A stretch of DNA of 64,000 bases from Sclerodactyla briareus (GCA_026419785.1 JAODTK010003333.1:496001-560000); one strand, 5' to 3'. Shown: positions 47,365-58,508, counted from the first letter of the stretch. Program-made: numbers and translations. The notes: generated by a model from the sequence alone, not told the origin.

Positions 47365-48910
47365 ATGATCTCTATAAATTGGTGGCAATTATTAATCATA
47401 TGTAAAAAAACAGCTACTAAACGAGCTCAAATGAACTAACACTGTCATGGCAGTTCCTTTTGAAGTGTAAAATTACCACTAAGTGCCTAACGAGATAGCC
47501 AATATACATTTTATCCAAGTTCAGGTTGTCACCTTGAATAACTGCCCGTCCGTGTTTCATTCAGCCCTTACAGTATTTTTATTGTGTATCTCGATCATTG
47601 CCAGAGAATCACAAGTTGATTGCAATATGCACACAGCCTAGACACTCTGTCAGAGAAAACATGTTTGAAAGCTTTCATGTAATTTGCAGTAAATTGTAAC
47701 TGTGTTCACCACTGTTTGGGCATACTCCCCAAATGTTCTTGTGCCAACACAATTATAAAATTTAATCACACATCACCATTCATTCAATTTTCCGAATGTG
47801 TAAACACGGGCACACACCAAACTTGTCTCTCGAGTGTATATGTTTGGAGGCCTTTCCATATCAAGGCGTTTACATGCCAACCTCTCCGGGTGGCATACTT
47901 TGCGTCCCTTACCAAGTAATTTCCTTCTTCAGAGGGCAGTATCCTCTTTGCAACTCTGGTTGATAGGATGATGGCATAAAAGACACTGCAGACTGGATAC
48001 AACAGAGGTTGTATCGTGAGCATGGAAAACTATTCCTATAAGTCCCAAACTCTATTTCACTAACGATGTTCCTATGTGGAGTTATTGGCCTTGCAAGTTC
48101 ATTGTCCATTGTGGCAGAGAAATTAGGGGGGGGAAACCCAATTGCCGCAATAATGTCCATGAAGTCACACTTGGACAACCTGGGAAGTTTTGTCATGTTT
48201 TCCATGTTTCATTTCATTGAATAAGTCAACATTTAGCAGAGTTCTGTTGTCTTCCTTACACCAAGTAAACACAATACTACCAACCCGCTACACAAAGCAA
48301 TCCGCTTAGTAGTAAAATAATGTGCAAATTTCCATAGAAAACAAGATTGTCTGATTGTGCAAGTATGACCTCACTTATCATTGTATGATGGGAGGATGCT
48401 TTTTGATCTGCGCAATACACATGCAAAACTTCAAGGCTGTAACTCCTACGGAATTTTGTATGAACTTCGGGTTTGGACTGACACATTCAGCTTTTCTTCC
48501 GCTAATAAAGCCTATCCGCCTCTTTATAATTCATCATGCAGTTGGTCATTCATGCGGTATCTATTGACGAATTTTTCATTTTTAAGTCTGATAGAAGCTC
48601 TGAGAATCTGTGTCTTGAAAGTACCAAATGTCCATGCATTTCTGTGAAATCGGCGTTTCAAGCCCAATCAGCTGAGCTGGTTGAGCTATCCTGATTCGCC
48701 ACAGTCTCCTCCCTATTTTCTGCCTTCCTATCTGTCTGTCTATCTCTATCCAGCCCTCCATCCAATCTGAACTTTTTGTTTGGGGGGCTCTCAACTGTTG
48801 TTCCTTGCTAAATGTTGACCAGACTTGGACATAAGTTTATGGCACATGGGTCATCATTGGTCTCTTTCAAGGTTCAAGTTGACTTCTTTACTGTCAAAGT
48901 TGATTGGGGA
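47365..48910 (+). repeat. Long repeat copy B, uninterrupted
   Basis: Partner of copy A (42990-43262 plus 46128-46835). It carries the empty LINE site GACACTCTGTCAGAG at 47641-47655. Its middle part (47985-48480) also matches the dispersed repeat at 9235-9720. Open frames in it are not shared between copies. Confidence 0.85.
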
Positions 48911-49734
48911 GGCATCAGTAAGGGCCATTATATGGGAAATGCAAAATGCTCCCCCTTTTCCTACAGATCACGTTGGATTTCTTTCACACTTAGTGTTATT
49001 ATGTACTAGATCATACCTACTGGATATTATGAAGGTGGGGGGGGGTAGTATAATAGCTAGAGAAAGCTAACTGTATTAGTCAAACCCCCACATTCATACA
49101 ACTCCTGTTACAGCATTAAGGCCATTGAAGTTTAGGCTGCGTATTGTCACAAGATAAAAAACAAACATCTTGCAGATATGGATGAGGCATCCTTGCACCA
49201 CCCTGCCAATATTCTTCATCTTCTATTGAAACTTCATTTCATTTCAAAGATTCTTATAACTGCAAAGAAGATTATTGTATTGGATTGGTAGGCATTGATG
49301 GTTACTTCAAATGTGAGAGGAGAATCGAACTTCTTCTCTGGGGAACGTTGAGGTTATTTCACCACGATGGAAAAAATGACAATTCAATTGTGAGGCCATG
49401 CATTATTGTGCAATAGGGATTTTTCCCTATTCTCTGTAGACCTATATGGACCAAACCAATTCTCCACATATGATTGGACATAGGATTGGAACAAGGTTTG
49501 AAAGCATAGCTAAGTTTTCCATTTCCCACAAATTCACCTCTATTTGTGTTCAGCCTGCAGTTCTCCTCAAGAGTCAAAGTCATTGAAGGGGCATAGTTAG
49601 CTATATGTAAAAACCAACTGTAAAATCCTGCCCAATTACAGATTCGTCAGACTATTATACTGTGGCTCGGCTAGTGTTTATCATGGACTAGTGGTAGCCT
49701 AATCTATTTCAGATTTCAACTTTCCCCTATTGGA
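48911..49734. other. Partly repetitive, otherwise unassigned
   Basis: 49270-49430 is the partner of 36880-37070. No gene recognised. Confidence 0.5.
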
Positions 49735-49832
49735 CCAACACCCCAACCCCCACACCATTGATCATCGGCAATAACACAAAGTTCGAGTTGGCCACCCCAT
49801 CGCCCTGCTCATTTGCCAGAGACGTTTTTCCA
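49735..49832 (+). repeat. CCAGCCCGGA repeat family, copy 2
   Basis: ACCCCCACACCATTGATCA, GGCAATAACACAAA, GTTGGCCACCCCATCG and CTCATTTGCCAG match the reverse complement of 32395-32500. Confidence 0.65.
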
Positions 49833-50439
49833 TAATTGAGGCCATCTTGGCTGAGAAATTTGTCAGAATTTTACCGCCAACTTAGATTTTAGTCTTACGC
49901 CTCTAATCATTGGCCTATCACTGGTCATGCTGACGCCTTCGCATGGAAAAATGAGGAGGAACTTTTGTTTATTGCCATATGTTCAATGGCAGGGAGTGGT
50001 GTGAATGGTTTAATAGCTGTTGAGTTCATACTTCACAGATTCACAAACCATTGATTTTGTGATCTTCATAAACACTGATGAAAACTGGGGCACAATGTTT
50101 ATTCTCTAATAAGAGCATTATCTTTTTTATTTTTATTACAATTATGGGGTGAGGGTTGTCCATGTTAAACACGAATTTGAAGTGGGGTTGTCGGGCAATT
50201 GAAGAACGATATACTATAGGAGGCTCGGGTCAGTGAGTATACTGACCATTATATAAACTTTGTACTAGCACGTCTAACAAGAGAAGCGATACTGAAAATG
50301 ACTGCTTATTATTTTCTTAACAACTTGTCATTTCGGCACGAATGGGGATTCTCAGGGGCCCCTACATTCATGCAAAGGTCTCCGTCGCTATGTTACAAGT
50401 TGCTTCAAATAATCATAACTTTCAAACTGACTCGTGCAG
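49833..50439. other. Unassigned intergenic DNA
   Basis: ACTTCACAGATTCACAAACC near 50033 resembles the TTCACAAATCCACAAA ends of the CCAGCCCGGA repeats. Otherwise nothing recognised. Confidence 0.45.
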
Positions 50440-50549
50440 ATGGCCCTGGTGATTCAGTGTCCCTGGCATCTTGGCAATTTCAGCAGCTTGTGGATAGTTC
50501 ATTGGACAGCAGAAGCTATGTGCTAGGTCGATTACCAGTATTGCTGTAA
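50440..50549 (+). CDS. Candidate coding exon, unknown protein
   Basis: TTTCAAACTGACTCGTGCAG forms a plausible acceptor. With one base from an upstream exon, the segment reads DGPGDSVSLASWQFQQLV then DSSLDSRSYVLGRLPVLL before TAA. A donor-like CTAG/GTCG lies near 50527. The composition is protein-like but short, no domain is recognisable, and the frame is also open upstream through a less convincing sequence from an ATG at 50298. It could be a chance frame. Confidence 0.25.
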
Positions 50550-51566
50550 GCCAGAGGTTGAATATCCAACCGCTCATGCCGGCTTTTCTGACAGTGACTC
50601 TCTTTTATTGTGCTGTGGTTATGGGAGCCATGACTGTCGTCTTGTGACCGTGACTCTCTTTCATTGTGTTTTGTGTTATGGAGCCATGACATTGTCTTGT
50701 GGCAGTCGTCTCCTATGTGTCTTTGTCTTGTGAGGTCTCATCCGGGTCTCATCGTTGAATGAACACTGTCTGCATCATTGGCGCATGGCCAGAAGGATGA
50801 CATGCACTGAGCCTTACTGACTTTTAGTACATTCACGTAGTGTTCTGTCATAAGACGAACATATAGCCAATCTTTTTGATCTAAAGTACTTGAAAAATGT
50901 ATGATTCTCTTCTTCAAGCTCCAGGCTCATGATCAGTGGTACAAGATAAGAATGTCCATGATGTTAGAAAAGGTTCAATATATTCAATATTATTTCACCC
51001 TGACAACAACCCCATGGAATTTGCTAAATGAGATGGGGGTGTACAGTACATACATTACATTTCATGCTGTATTTTCTGTTTTGAGAATTCCCTCTATTAG
51101 CAGCTCGCCTCTGCTGATTGAATTATAATGATTAGATCCGTAGCTCCCAATGTTATTAGCAGTTTCTCACCACAGGATGTCTGTAATTGTACTCCTTACT
51201 GAAGGAATGTGTTCCCGCCGTCATTTTCCCCCTTCTAAGAAAATATAAATGTAGAAATGTAGCTCTAAGGTCCTAATATATTTATTTTTTTGCGTCAATG
51301 ATACTTACTTTAGCCATGTTTGCAGTTAACCCACCTACAGCCGCTAGGATCTGTCATATTGTTAGCTAGGCACTGGCCACGACTCCCCATTCATTTGCTT
51401 GAGCCAGCCTTCACATAAACTTCGCAAAAGGAGCTGAGTGCTGACGAAGAAAAATTACGTTTCTTACGACTTGATATTGGTAGTAGTGTTTTTGGTTCCG
51501 GACTTTTCTAGGAGGATCGTGACCTGTTCCAGTTGGTGAATACGGTCTTAATATCCCTAATCTCTT
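50550..51566. other. Unassigned intergenic DNA
   Basis: A small direct repeat, GTGACTCTCTTTTATTGTG and GTGACTCTCTTTCATTGTG with following ATGGGAGCCATGAC/ATGGAGCCATGAC, lies at 50595-50690. Nothing else recognised. Confidence 0.5.
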
Positions 51567-51676
51567 CACTTACTCAACTTACCCATATTGCACTTTGGCA
51601 CCCCACCTCCGGCCATTGACCACTGGCACTTTACAGTAGTCCGGGCTGGCAAACCCTATTCGTCCTCTTATTTTGC
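51567..51676 (+). repeat. Left arm of inverted repeats around the GC-rich block
   Basis: TTCACTTACTCAACTTACCC, then ATATTGCACTTTGG, then TAGTCCGGGCTGGCAAACCC and CTTATTTT. The first part is inverted at 57300-57338 and the whole is inverted, with divergence, at 57496-57600. It belongs to the CCAGCCCGGA repeat family. Confidence 0.8.
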
Positions 51677-51922
51677 CCGTTGAACGTTTTAAGGTTCATG
51701 AGCATCTTGGCTAAGATTCATCGATTTTTCTCTCCGAAAATCAAACCCATCTGCTTTCAATTCGACATTCAGAATCTTGCTATGAGCATTTTTCTTCCGA
51801 CGTCGTCTATCAGGATATGTTTATCCTTAGCGTTTTTGCGTGATATTGGTTTGGATTTATTCTCCCTCTCAAAAAAGATCCCGTTTTGGCGGTAATCCAT
51901 ATTTTATCCTAGTCTGCTCCTA

Positions 51923-52040
51923 GCACAATGGGGTTGTGCATTGCTTTCCCCCGTAGCCTAACACACAAGCGGGTGTGTGGCTCCTATTGTGTTATGTTCA
52001 GTAGGTAGGCTGGACGTTTGTCCGGTGCTTTCCCTACTGA
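51923..52040 (+). repeat. Cluster of three short hairpins
   Basis: GCACAA/TTGTGC (51923-51939), ACACAC/GTGTGT (51961-51978), and an 8-bp perfect stem TCAGTAGG/CCTACTGA (51998-52040) enclosing a second stem CTGGACGTTTGTCCGG. All three lie within 120 bp, just before a polypyrimidine stretch and the tandem units. Confidence 0.75.
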
Positions 52041-52229
52041 GCCCCCCCTTCCATCCCTCCCGCCTTCCCTTCCTTGGGTTTTTCCCTTCCCTCCCTGTCC
52101 CCTTCTCCCCGGGGGTGTGTCTCCTCCGCGCGCGGCGCTAAGGAATGTTACGCAAGACGGTGAGAGCGGGGGAATGGGGATACTTTGGTTCGTTACTTGG
52201 CTTGGAGTCTAAGTTACTCTTCTTATCGT

Positions 52230-52965
52230 GAGTTCGTTACCGGCCGATTACTTGTATTTTGTATAGTCTTATACTGCAATTAGCTACATTATGACCATTT
52301 CGCATATCATGTCGAAGTGATTCCTCTTGTGATATTGCTTTTGTATACCGTTTGTTATCGTCTGACTGGTTGTATTTTTATTTCTTATACTGCAATACCC
52401 TCGTACTAGTTACATTTCTCTTATCATGTCGAAAATGATTCCTATTTGTGATATTGTTACCCCGGCTGGATTGTATTTTGTATCCGTCCTTATACAGCAA
52501 TACACTAGTATTATGACATATCGCATAGCAATGTCGGAATGATTCCATCTGTGCTATCACAATGGTATACCGTTCGTTATCGGCTGATGTTATGTATTTT
52601 GTATTAACTTATACCTACTGCAATACACTCGTATTATGACATATCAATTTTCATGCCGTTCGTTTATTGGGCTGATGTTATGTATATTGTATAATCTTAT
52701 ACTGCAATACACTCGTATTATGCAATATCACATTTCATGTCAAGTGATTCCTATTTTGGTGATATTGTTATGTTATCGTTCGGGAGGAGGTATACTCCTG
52801 AAGGCTATTTTCCGTATCGGTGATGTTTGTATTTGTATAATCTTATACTGCATACACTCGTAATTATGACAATCACATTTCATGTCGGGAATGATTCCTA
52901 TTTGTGATATTTTTATTGTTATATCCGTTCGAAGATGTATATACTCCTGAGTTATATTTTCCATA
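52230..52965 (+). repeat. Six tandem units of about 115 bp
   Basis: CTTATACTGCAAT or a close form occurs near 52268, 52385, 52491, 52609, 52698 and 52842. Each is followed by CACTCGTATTATGACAnATC, CATGTCGnAATGATTCCTAT, TTGTGATATTGTTAT and a CGTTCG-GGCTGATGTTATGTAT segment. The units are AT-rich and stop abruptly at the GC-rich block. Confidence 0.9.
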
Positions 52966-53284
52966 GCGGGACTTTCCTCAGTTACGGGAAAGTTTGTCGC
53001 TACCGGAACCTTCCGCCATTCGCTACCTGGACAGAGGAACGCTGGGAGGCGCCGCCATGTCTACGAAGACTACCTACCGGAACGGAGAGAAACCCAGTGA
53101 TATGGCGCGCTCGAAGATCTTGGCCCCTTCCGCGGCCTGTGTGCAGGTGCTCGTTCGCACCGTGAGTCCCACAGGCATAGAGCTCTGGGTCCGCATGACC
53201 TAAAGCCGCGGGGCGGGCCCGAGGTGTCTCGTCTCGCACGTCGAGCAGGCCGGCTCTGCTGGTCCATCCCTACGGCGCCGGGCC

Positions 53285-53575
53285 CGACGGGGGTGTCGTT
53301 ACACCTGGGGACGGCCCAGAGGTCCCGACCGGAGAGTCGGGCCAGGCCCAGCCGGGTCCGATCGGAGTGTGGTTACACCTCGGGACGTCCCGGGGTCCCG
53401 ACACGCTAGGTCGGGGCCGGCCGCCCAGCAGCCAGTCCAACGGGGTTGTTACACCTCGGGACGGCCCGGGGGTCCCGACAAGCAAGGTCGGGGTGGCCGG
53501 CCCAGCCGTGTCCGATCGGGGTGTTTTTACACACTCGAACGCCCGGAGGTCCCCAACTCAGTGCTTCGGACCGTA
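53285..53575 (+). repeat. Four tandem units of about 76 bp
   Basis: GTGTnGTTACACCTCGGGACG followed by CCCGGnGGTCCCGAC and AAGGTCGGGGCGGCCGGCCC recurs at about 53291, 53365, 53443 and 53518. Both strands are open and would encode Gly/Pro/Arg-rich repeats. Confidence 0.9.
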
Positions 53576-55139
53576 ATGCCCGCGGCCTGCGGATCCGGCG
53601 GGCCAGTACGGCTCCGGCATCAGACCCGCGCCAGGGACCCAGGATCCGAGGGACCAGGATCGCTCCATCCCAACAGGCACAGCCTACATCGTCAACTTCT
53701 CCCCCAGTAAGGTCTCTGCTCGGATTTGGATGGCGGCTAGCAGAGAAGTTTTAGCTTGGATACCCAAGCCGCGAGCCCTACGGTGGGATGTTTTTCAACC
53801 AGTTTTCGGGCCCGTTTTTTTTCAGGCAGTTTAGAGCGGCTGACGTCCGGTGGCCGTACGGCTTGATGCTCCTGGACCCTCCCGTCCTCCTCGTAGGGGA
53901 GGTTAGGCGCGCTGCAAGCCCGTCAGGAACTCCAGCTGTTGGGTTCCGGTCAGCTGGGAGGAAGACGACAAGACGTTCCCCGATACCGAGATCTCCGGAG
54001 GTCTCCGGGGGTAGCGAGGCAGTCGTCCGAAACGCCGTAGCGCCGGAATCTCTCTTGTCATCAATTGTGACTCAGTGAGCAGTGTGTTTTCTACGCCCAG
54101 GAGCGGCAAGGCTATTTACCGCCGAGTCCACCTCGGGGGTCGGATGGAAAGCATCCTTGTTATTGGTCCGTTTGATCCCCGATCAACCTAGAGCGAGACT
54201 TTAGCGCTGGCGGTCCTTTTTTATCATCGGCGAGGGACGTTCTGTTCCGGTCCTCTCGCGACAATATTACTACGTTCGTGAAACTTCGCTACGCTGTCGC
54301 TATACAGTTACTCTATTGGCGTTCGGTGGTCCCGGTGGCCCTACCATCCGGCCAGTCTGTCAAGACTTGAGCGCGGTGACTTAAGGTGCCGCACTGACAG
54401 CGCCACAGTGCCTGGGACCTCCTTCGGTTAAGGGGTGCCTTCATCAGCCATCCCTCGCGGGCCGTGGCCTCCTCGCGGGATTTCGAATAAGTGCGGCTAG
54501 CGGATGACTAAATTAATCCCTGAGTGAGCGACTTGGAAGGAGTCTTCCACCCAGGTCTACTTCAGACCGTATAAGCCTCCTCGCCCTAGACGAGGGAGCC
54601 GGCTCGGTCAGCGGCGGGGTTGCTGCGGCCGCCCAGAGCGCCACCCTGCCAGAGGCGCATCTCTTTAAAGAGAAAGCAGCGGTCCGGCGAGGCCACTGGA
54701 TGCTGGGACTACTAGTGTTCGCAGGCGAGTGGACTCCTATCTAGCCTGCCCCCCCCCCCCGGCGGAAGGCCACCGGGGCTGAGTTGCAGGCTCCACTATC
54801 TAGCGAACATTACAGCCGTTGCCATTCAGGACCGTGCCTTTCTTCCGGTCAGGTCTGGCTTTTTCCCAGCGTACTGCTTCCGTGTAGAGACTAGCAGTTC
54901 GCTACCTTCCCTCGGGTTCTGTACCAGGCCCACTCTCGCTCACCACCGTAGCCGAGACTCTAGAGGGCTTCGCCTACCTCGACACTTACTGAAGATATGT
55001 GGGAGGGGTGCTCACCGACTGGAACCGGCGGGCATATACTGCCGTCGTTTGGCTGGCGTACTACGTCTCGCCTTGTTAGGCGCCTACTTTGACTAGTAGC
55101 CGTCTCGCCGACGTCCTCGTTCTCTGTGATTAGGTCTCG

Positions 55140-55700
55140 TCCGGCTTTCTCCCGTGGACCTATTACTCTTCTTTGGCGCAAGTTATCACCTTCACGTCGC
55201 ATGCGCTTTCCCCGGAAGCAAGGCACGTTTCGCTCGATCGACCCGACCTGTCCTCTGATTGACAGAACCATACTGCCCGTTTACGGAGCAACCGGCTCCC
55301 CCGAGTGTCCGTGCTCTCTGCAGACGCCTGTGCCGTCTACTCCGTGGACCCAATGGTTCTTCGACTCATTCCATCACCTTCACGTCGGATCGCTTTCCCC
55401 CCTAAGCCGCACGTTCGCTCGCTCGACCCGCCCTGTCCGCTGAGCGCCAGAACCACGGCCGTTTACGTAGCAGCCGGCTCACACCCCGGGGGTAGCCGTG
55501 CTCTCTGCAGACTAGGCCTCTGCCAGCTACTCCGTGGACCCCATTGCTTACTTCAACGCAGTCATCACCTTCACGTTCGTACGCTTTTTTCTTGAAGTCA
55601 TCACGTTCGCCATCGACCGCCCCCCCCCGTTCGCTGAGAGACAGAACCGTCAGGCCCATTTACTGATCAACCGGCTTACCCGAGGTAGCCGTGAGCCCTA
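55140..55700 (+). repeat. Three tandem units of about 190 bp
   Basis: CTCCGTGGACC-type starts at about 55153, 55335 and 55527 are each followed by ATCACCTTCACGTCG, CGCTTTCCCC, CGATCGACCCGCCCTGTC, CAGAACC, CCGTTTACG-AGCAACCGGCT and GTGCTCTCTGCAGAC. Confidence 0.9.
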
Positions 55701-55824
55701 CAAGCCGGCCCTGTTACAGTACCCGGGCTAGGCCGTACCCCCGCTGACAGCGAGTGCCCTGTGGTGGTGCTTCCGTGTTCCTAGCGGGGACTTGTCTCAC
55801 TAGAGACTCCGGAGCGGGTCTTGC

Positions 55825-56710
55825 CCTTCAGAGCCGTGAACCCTCTCTTCCGGCCTTCCGTAACCGTGTCTGTGCCCTCCGGAGCCTGGGTAGGCTCTCC
55901 GCGCCGTGAACCGTCTGTACTCGTCTGCCGTCTCGAGCCGTGTGTCGACCGCTTCCGACCCTCCGTGGCCTGTGTTCTTACTTCTTCTGCGGCCCTCCTG
56001 ATTTAGATGGGCTTTCCCGAGCCGATGGTCGGTCTTCCCGGTTTTTCCGTTTCCGTGTCTGACTCTATCAGCCTCCTGGGCCAGACGGGCCTCTCCCGGG
56101 CCGAGGGTAGCCCTACCCGACCCTCCGTATCCTTCATCCACTTCTCCGCTCTCTCCTGAGCCAGATCAACCCTCCAGAGCCGCGTTTCGACTTTCCCGTC
56201 TCTCTTGAGCCTCGGACCGACTCTCAAGCCATCCAAAAAAAAAAAAAAAAAACGAAGCCACTTCCCTCCGCAGTGGTTCGCTCATCACGGCGTTGCCTAT
56301 CCGAGGCCCGACTCTTCCTGCCTCCTTTTGAGATCGCCCTACAGCCGAGGAATCGGACCCCGCCGACTCACCAGATCAGTGGGGTCATACTCTCCTGCCC
56401 TCCTGGGTGAGATCACCACCGGCCCGATGATCGCTCCTGCCTACTCTCCGAAGCATGGTCCCACTCTTCCGGCCGCTGCCCTTGGCAATCCGCTCCCCTT
56501 GGATGGTTCATCCCCGACTTCCATAGCCTGTCCCGCCTCTCGCCTGCCTTCCTATGTGGGTTCCGCCCTACCGCGCCGAGGATCGGGCCTGCCGATTCTT
56601 TCTGCCCTCCTGAGACCCGATCGACTCTCCCGAGCCGGGAGTTGGCTCACCCCTGAGCCGACTTTTAGGCCCTCCCGGGCCGGATTGGTACTCCCAAGCC
56701 TGCGGTCGCA
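55825..56710 (+). repeat. Degenerate CTCCCGAGCCG repeats
   Basis: At least a dozen copies of a CYCCCGRGCCG-like core at irregular 20-80 bp spacing (for example near 55829, 55932, 56016, 56096, 56155, 56630, 56653 and 56677), interrupted by the A18 run. Confidence 0.7.
56235..56252 (+). repeat. A18 tract inside the GC-rich block
   Basis: Eighteen consecutive A residues after CTCAAGCCATCC. They could be a retroposed 3' tail or a simple repeat. Confidence 0.9.
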
Positions 56711-57295
56711 TCCGCGCAACCTACTCTTTCGACATTCGACAGTCGCTCTTCGAGTCGTTGCGGTGGTTCGCCCCAGGCGGTCGTGGGGCGGGTTCACTAA
56801 CGTCAGAGACTTACCTCTGCACAGTCGGAATTCTATCCACGTTGGAGGCGTCAGGTTTGGGTGTCCTTGCGTCACGGCACTGTTACTTGGTTGACAACTG
56901 AGTTCGTTCGTTAACGCACTCACCTCTCCTTCCTATTTATCAGCTTTTCTCTCGCTGCATCGGAAGGCTTTCCTCATTCCTTGGGATACGAGAGCCTCGC
57001 AAGGCGTATCTCTGAAAGCAGGGTTTCGCTCGGGTTCACAATGGTGCACTACCGCTACCCCCCGTTGCACCGTGAGCCTGGAGCTCGCACTGGGCCTCGT
57101 TCTGCCGAGCTAATTCTCCTCGCGAGACGGTAATGCTCGCGTCTGGTGTGTTTACCCACTACGTTCGTTTCCATGCTGCTTCTCCAACCAGTCTCGGCCC
57201 CTAGCGGCACGAGGGCTTGCTCTGCAATCTACAAAACCGACCACAACCCCGTTTCCGTGACGGCACGACCCGCCTCCCGTCCCTGTGCAGTCTGG

Positions 57296-57620
57296 TTGTC
57301 AAAGTGCAATGTTGGGTAAGTTAGTAAGTGAAATAGATTTCACAGAACTTACTGTTGTGATCTGTAAACTAACGATACTTAACCCTATATTGGACATCCC
57401 CACCCTACCGTCCCCCCCTCCGGCCATCACGGGCGTCCTCCTTCGTCGAATCGCGGGCCTTCCCCCTCATATCCCTGGACTCCCGCTGTCCTATAAAATA
57501 AGAAGGACGGTAGGGTTGCCAGCCCGGACTACGGTAAAAAGAAAAGTTGCCCAGATTTTCAATGGCGCGGGGGGGTGCAATGTCAATATGGGGTAGTATT
57601 CGTAGTTCACAGATTCACAA
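57296..57620 (-). repeat. Right arm of inverted repeats around the GC-rich block
   Basis: CAAAGTGCAATGTTGGGTAAG plus TTAGTAAGTGAAA (57300-57338) is the inverse of 51567-51600. A plus-orientation partial copy follows (57365-57432: TACTTAACCCTATATTGGAC, CTCCGGCCAT), making a local hairpin. A fuller inverse copy lies at 57496-57600 (ATAAGAAGGACGGTAGGG, CCAGCCCGGACTACGGTAAA), ending GTATTCGTAGTTCACAGATT like the 32.4-kb copy. Confidence 0.75.
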
Positions 57621-58508
57621 ACATCAGAAGTTTTGTGAACTTTTCAACAAACATTATTGAAACACAGTGTTGATTGTCCCGGTTGTCCCAAGGTATGTGA
57701 ATATGTAATATGGAAAAATAAACCTTATATTGACTTTGACAAATGTCTTGGTTTGAATGAGCTGATGAGAATCCGCATTTACATTATGCAATTTCAGCTA
57801 TTTGAGAAGGAAAAAAAAACTGGTGAAATCCTTTGATAGGCTTAGTGTTGAATAAACAGTTAAATGTTTGTGATGGTTGGTCATGGGCACAAATCCCACA
57901 GCGGGGTTGGGAGATATATTCCCCCATACAAGTTGACGATGCTCCCATTGACTTTAACATTTTCACACAGTGTTTTCTGACCACAATCCGCCTCATCCTC
58001 CCCACCCCCCCCCATTTCTCACATGGATGTGCTCCAGTGTAAGATAGGAACATATTGATAGCTCTACAGCACGTCCGACACTTTAGTGACAGACGAAACC
58101 TATTTTTGCCTAGTCTACTTCACTCCGTGTAGAATGCCACCTTCCGAATGCTGTGACGGTGTTTATTGAGTGACAGTGATTCCCTCCACCCCTCCCCCCC
58201 CCACATGGCTCATCAAAGTGAACCTCTTGCATGGGGGGGGGGTGCTCAACCATTCCTGTTCATTTAAATCATCACCTAATGCTTTGTTCACCTTCAGGTG
58301 TCCTCCATTAATTGCTTAGTATGGCAAGTTTCTCCTTGCCGATCGATATCTCCACTAAATTAACCTTGCTGCATCTCACTGATGTCAGTCTGCATTGGCT
58401 GGGGGCATAGAGATAAAGTCCTCTTGCTAAAAGGTTGGAATTTGCTGTGTAAATACCAACACTCCTTCTCTTGGTTCATATGTTGCCGACTGAGACTATT
58501 ATTAAATC
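57621..58508. other. Unassigned DNA with opposing C and G runs
   Basis: A C-run near 58194-58201 and a G10 run near 58234-58243 form an imperfect inverted pair. No gene recognised. Confidence 0.45.

Larger units (their letters stand above)
52980..57295. other. GC-rich, CpG-dense block of unknown identity
   Basis: About 4.3 kb of strikingly GC-rich sequence in an AT-rich setting, with sharp edges near 52980 and 57295. It contains three tandem systems (listed separately), an A18 run at 56235-56252 and C homopolymers. Long open frames on both strands, up to 229 codons at 56205-56894, are expected from high GC and repeats. None shows a recognisable domain, and I see no conserved rRNA core sequence. 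It could be the interior of a large repeat element or a non-coding transcription unit. Confidence 0.7.

Noticed and set aside
56205-56894. 229-codon open frame in the GC-rich block
   Set aside because: High GC removes stop codons, both strands are open over much of the span, the sequence is built on CTCCCGAGCCG repeats and crosses the A18 run, and no domain is recognisable.
52980-57295. Ribosomal DNA or its spacer
   Set aside because: The layout is suggestive, but no conserved 18S, 5.8S or 28S core sequence could be seen, so it is kept only as a hypothesis.
52980-57295. LTR-type or tyrosine-recombinase retroelement
   Set aside because: I looked for recognisable coding regions and terminal direct repeats and saw none convincing.
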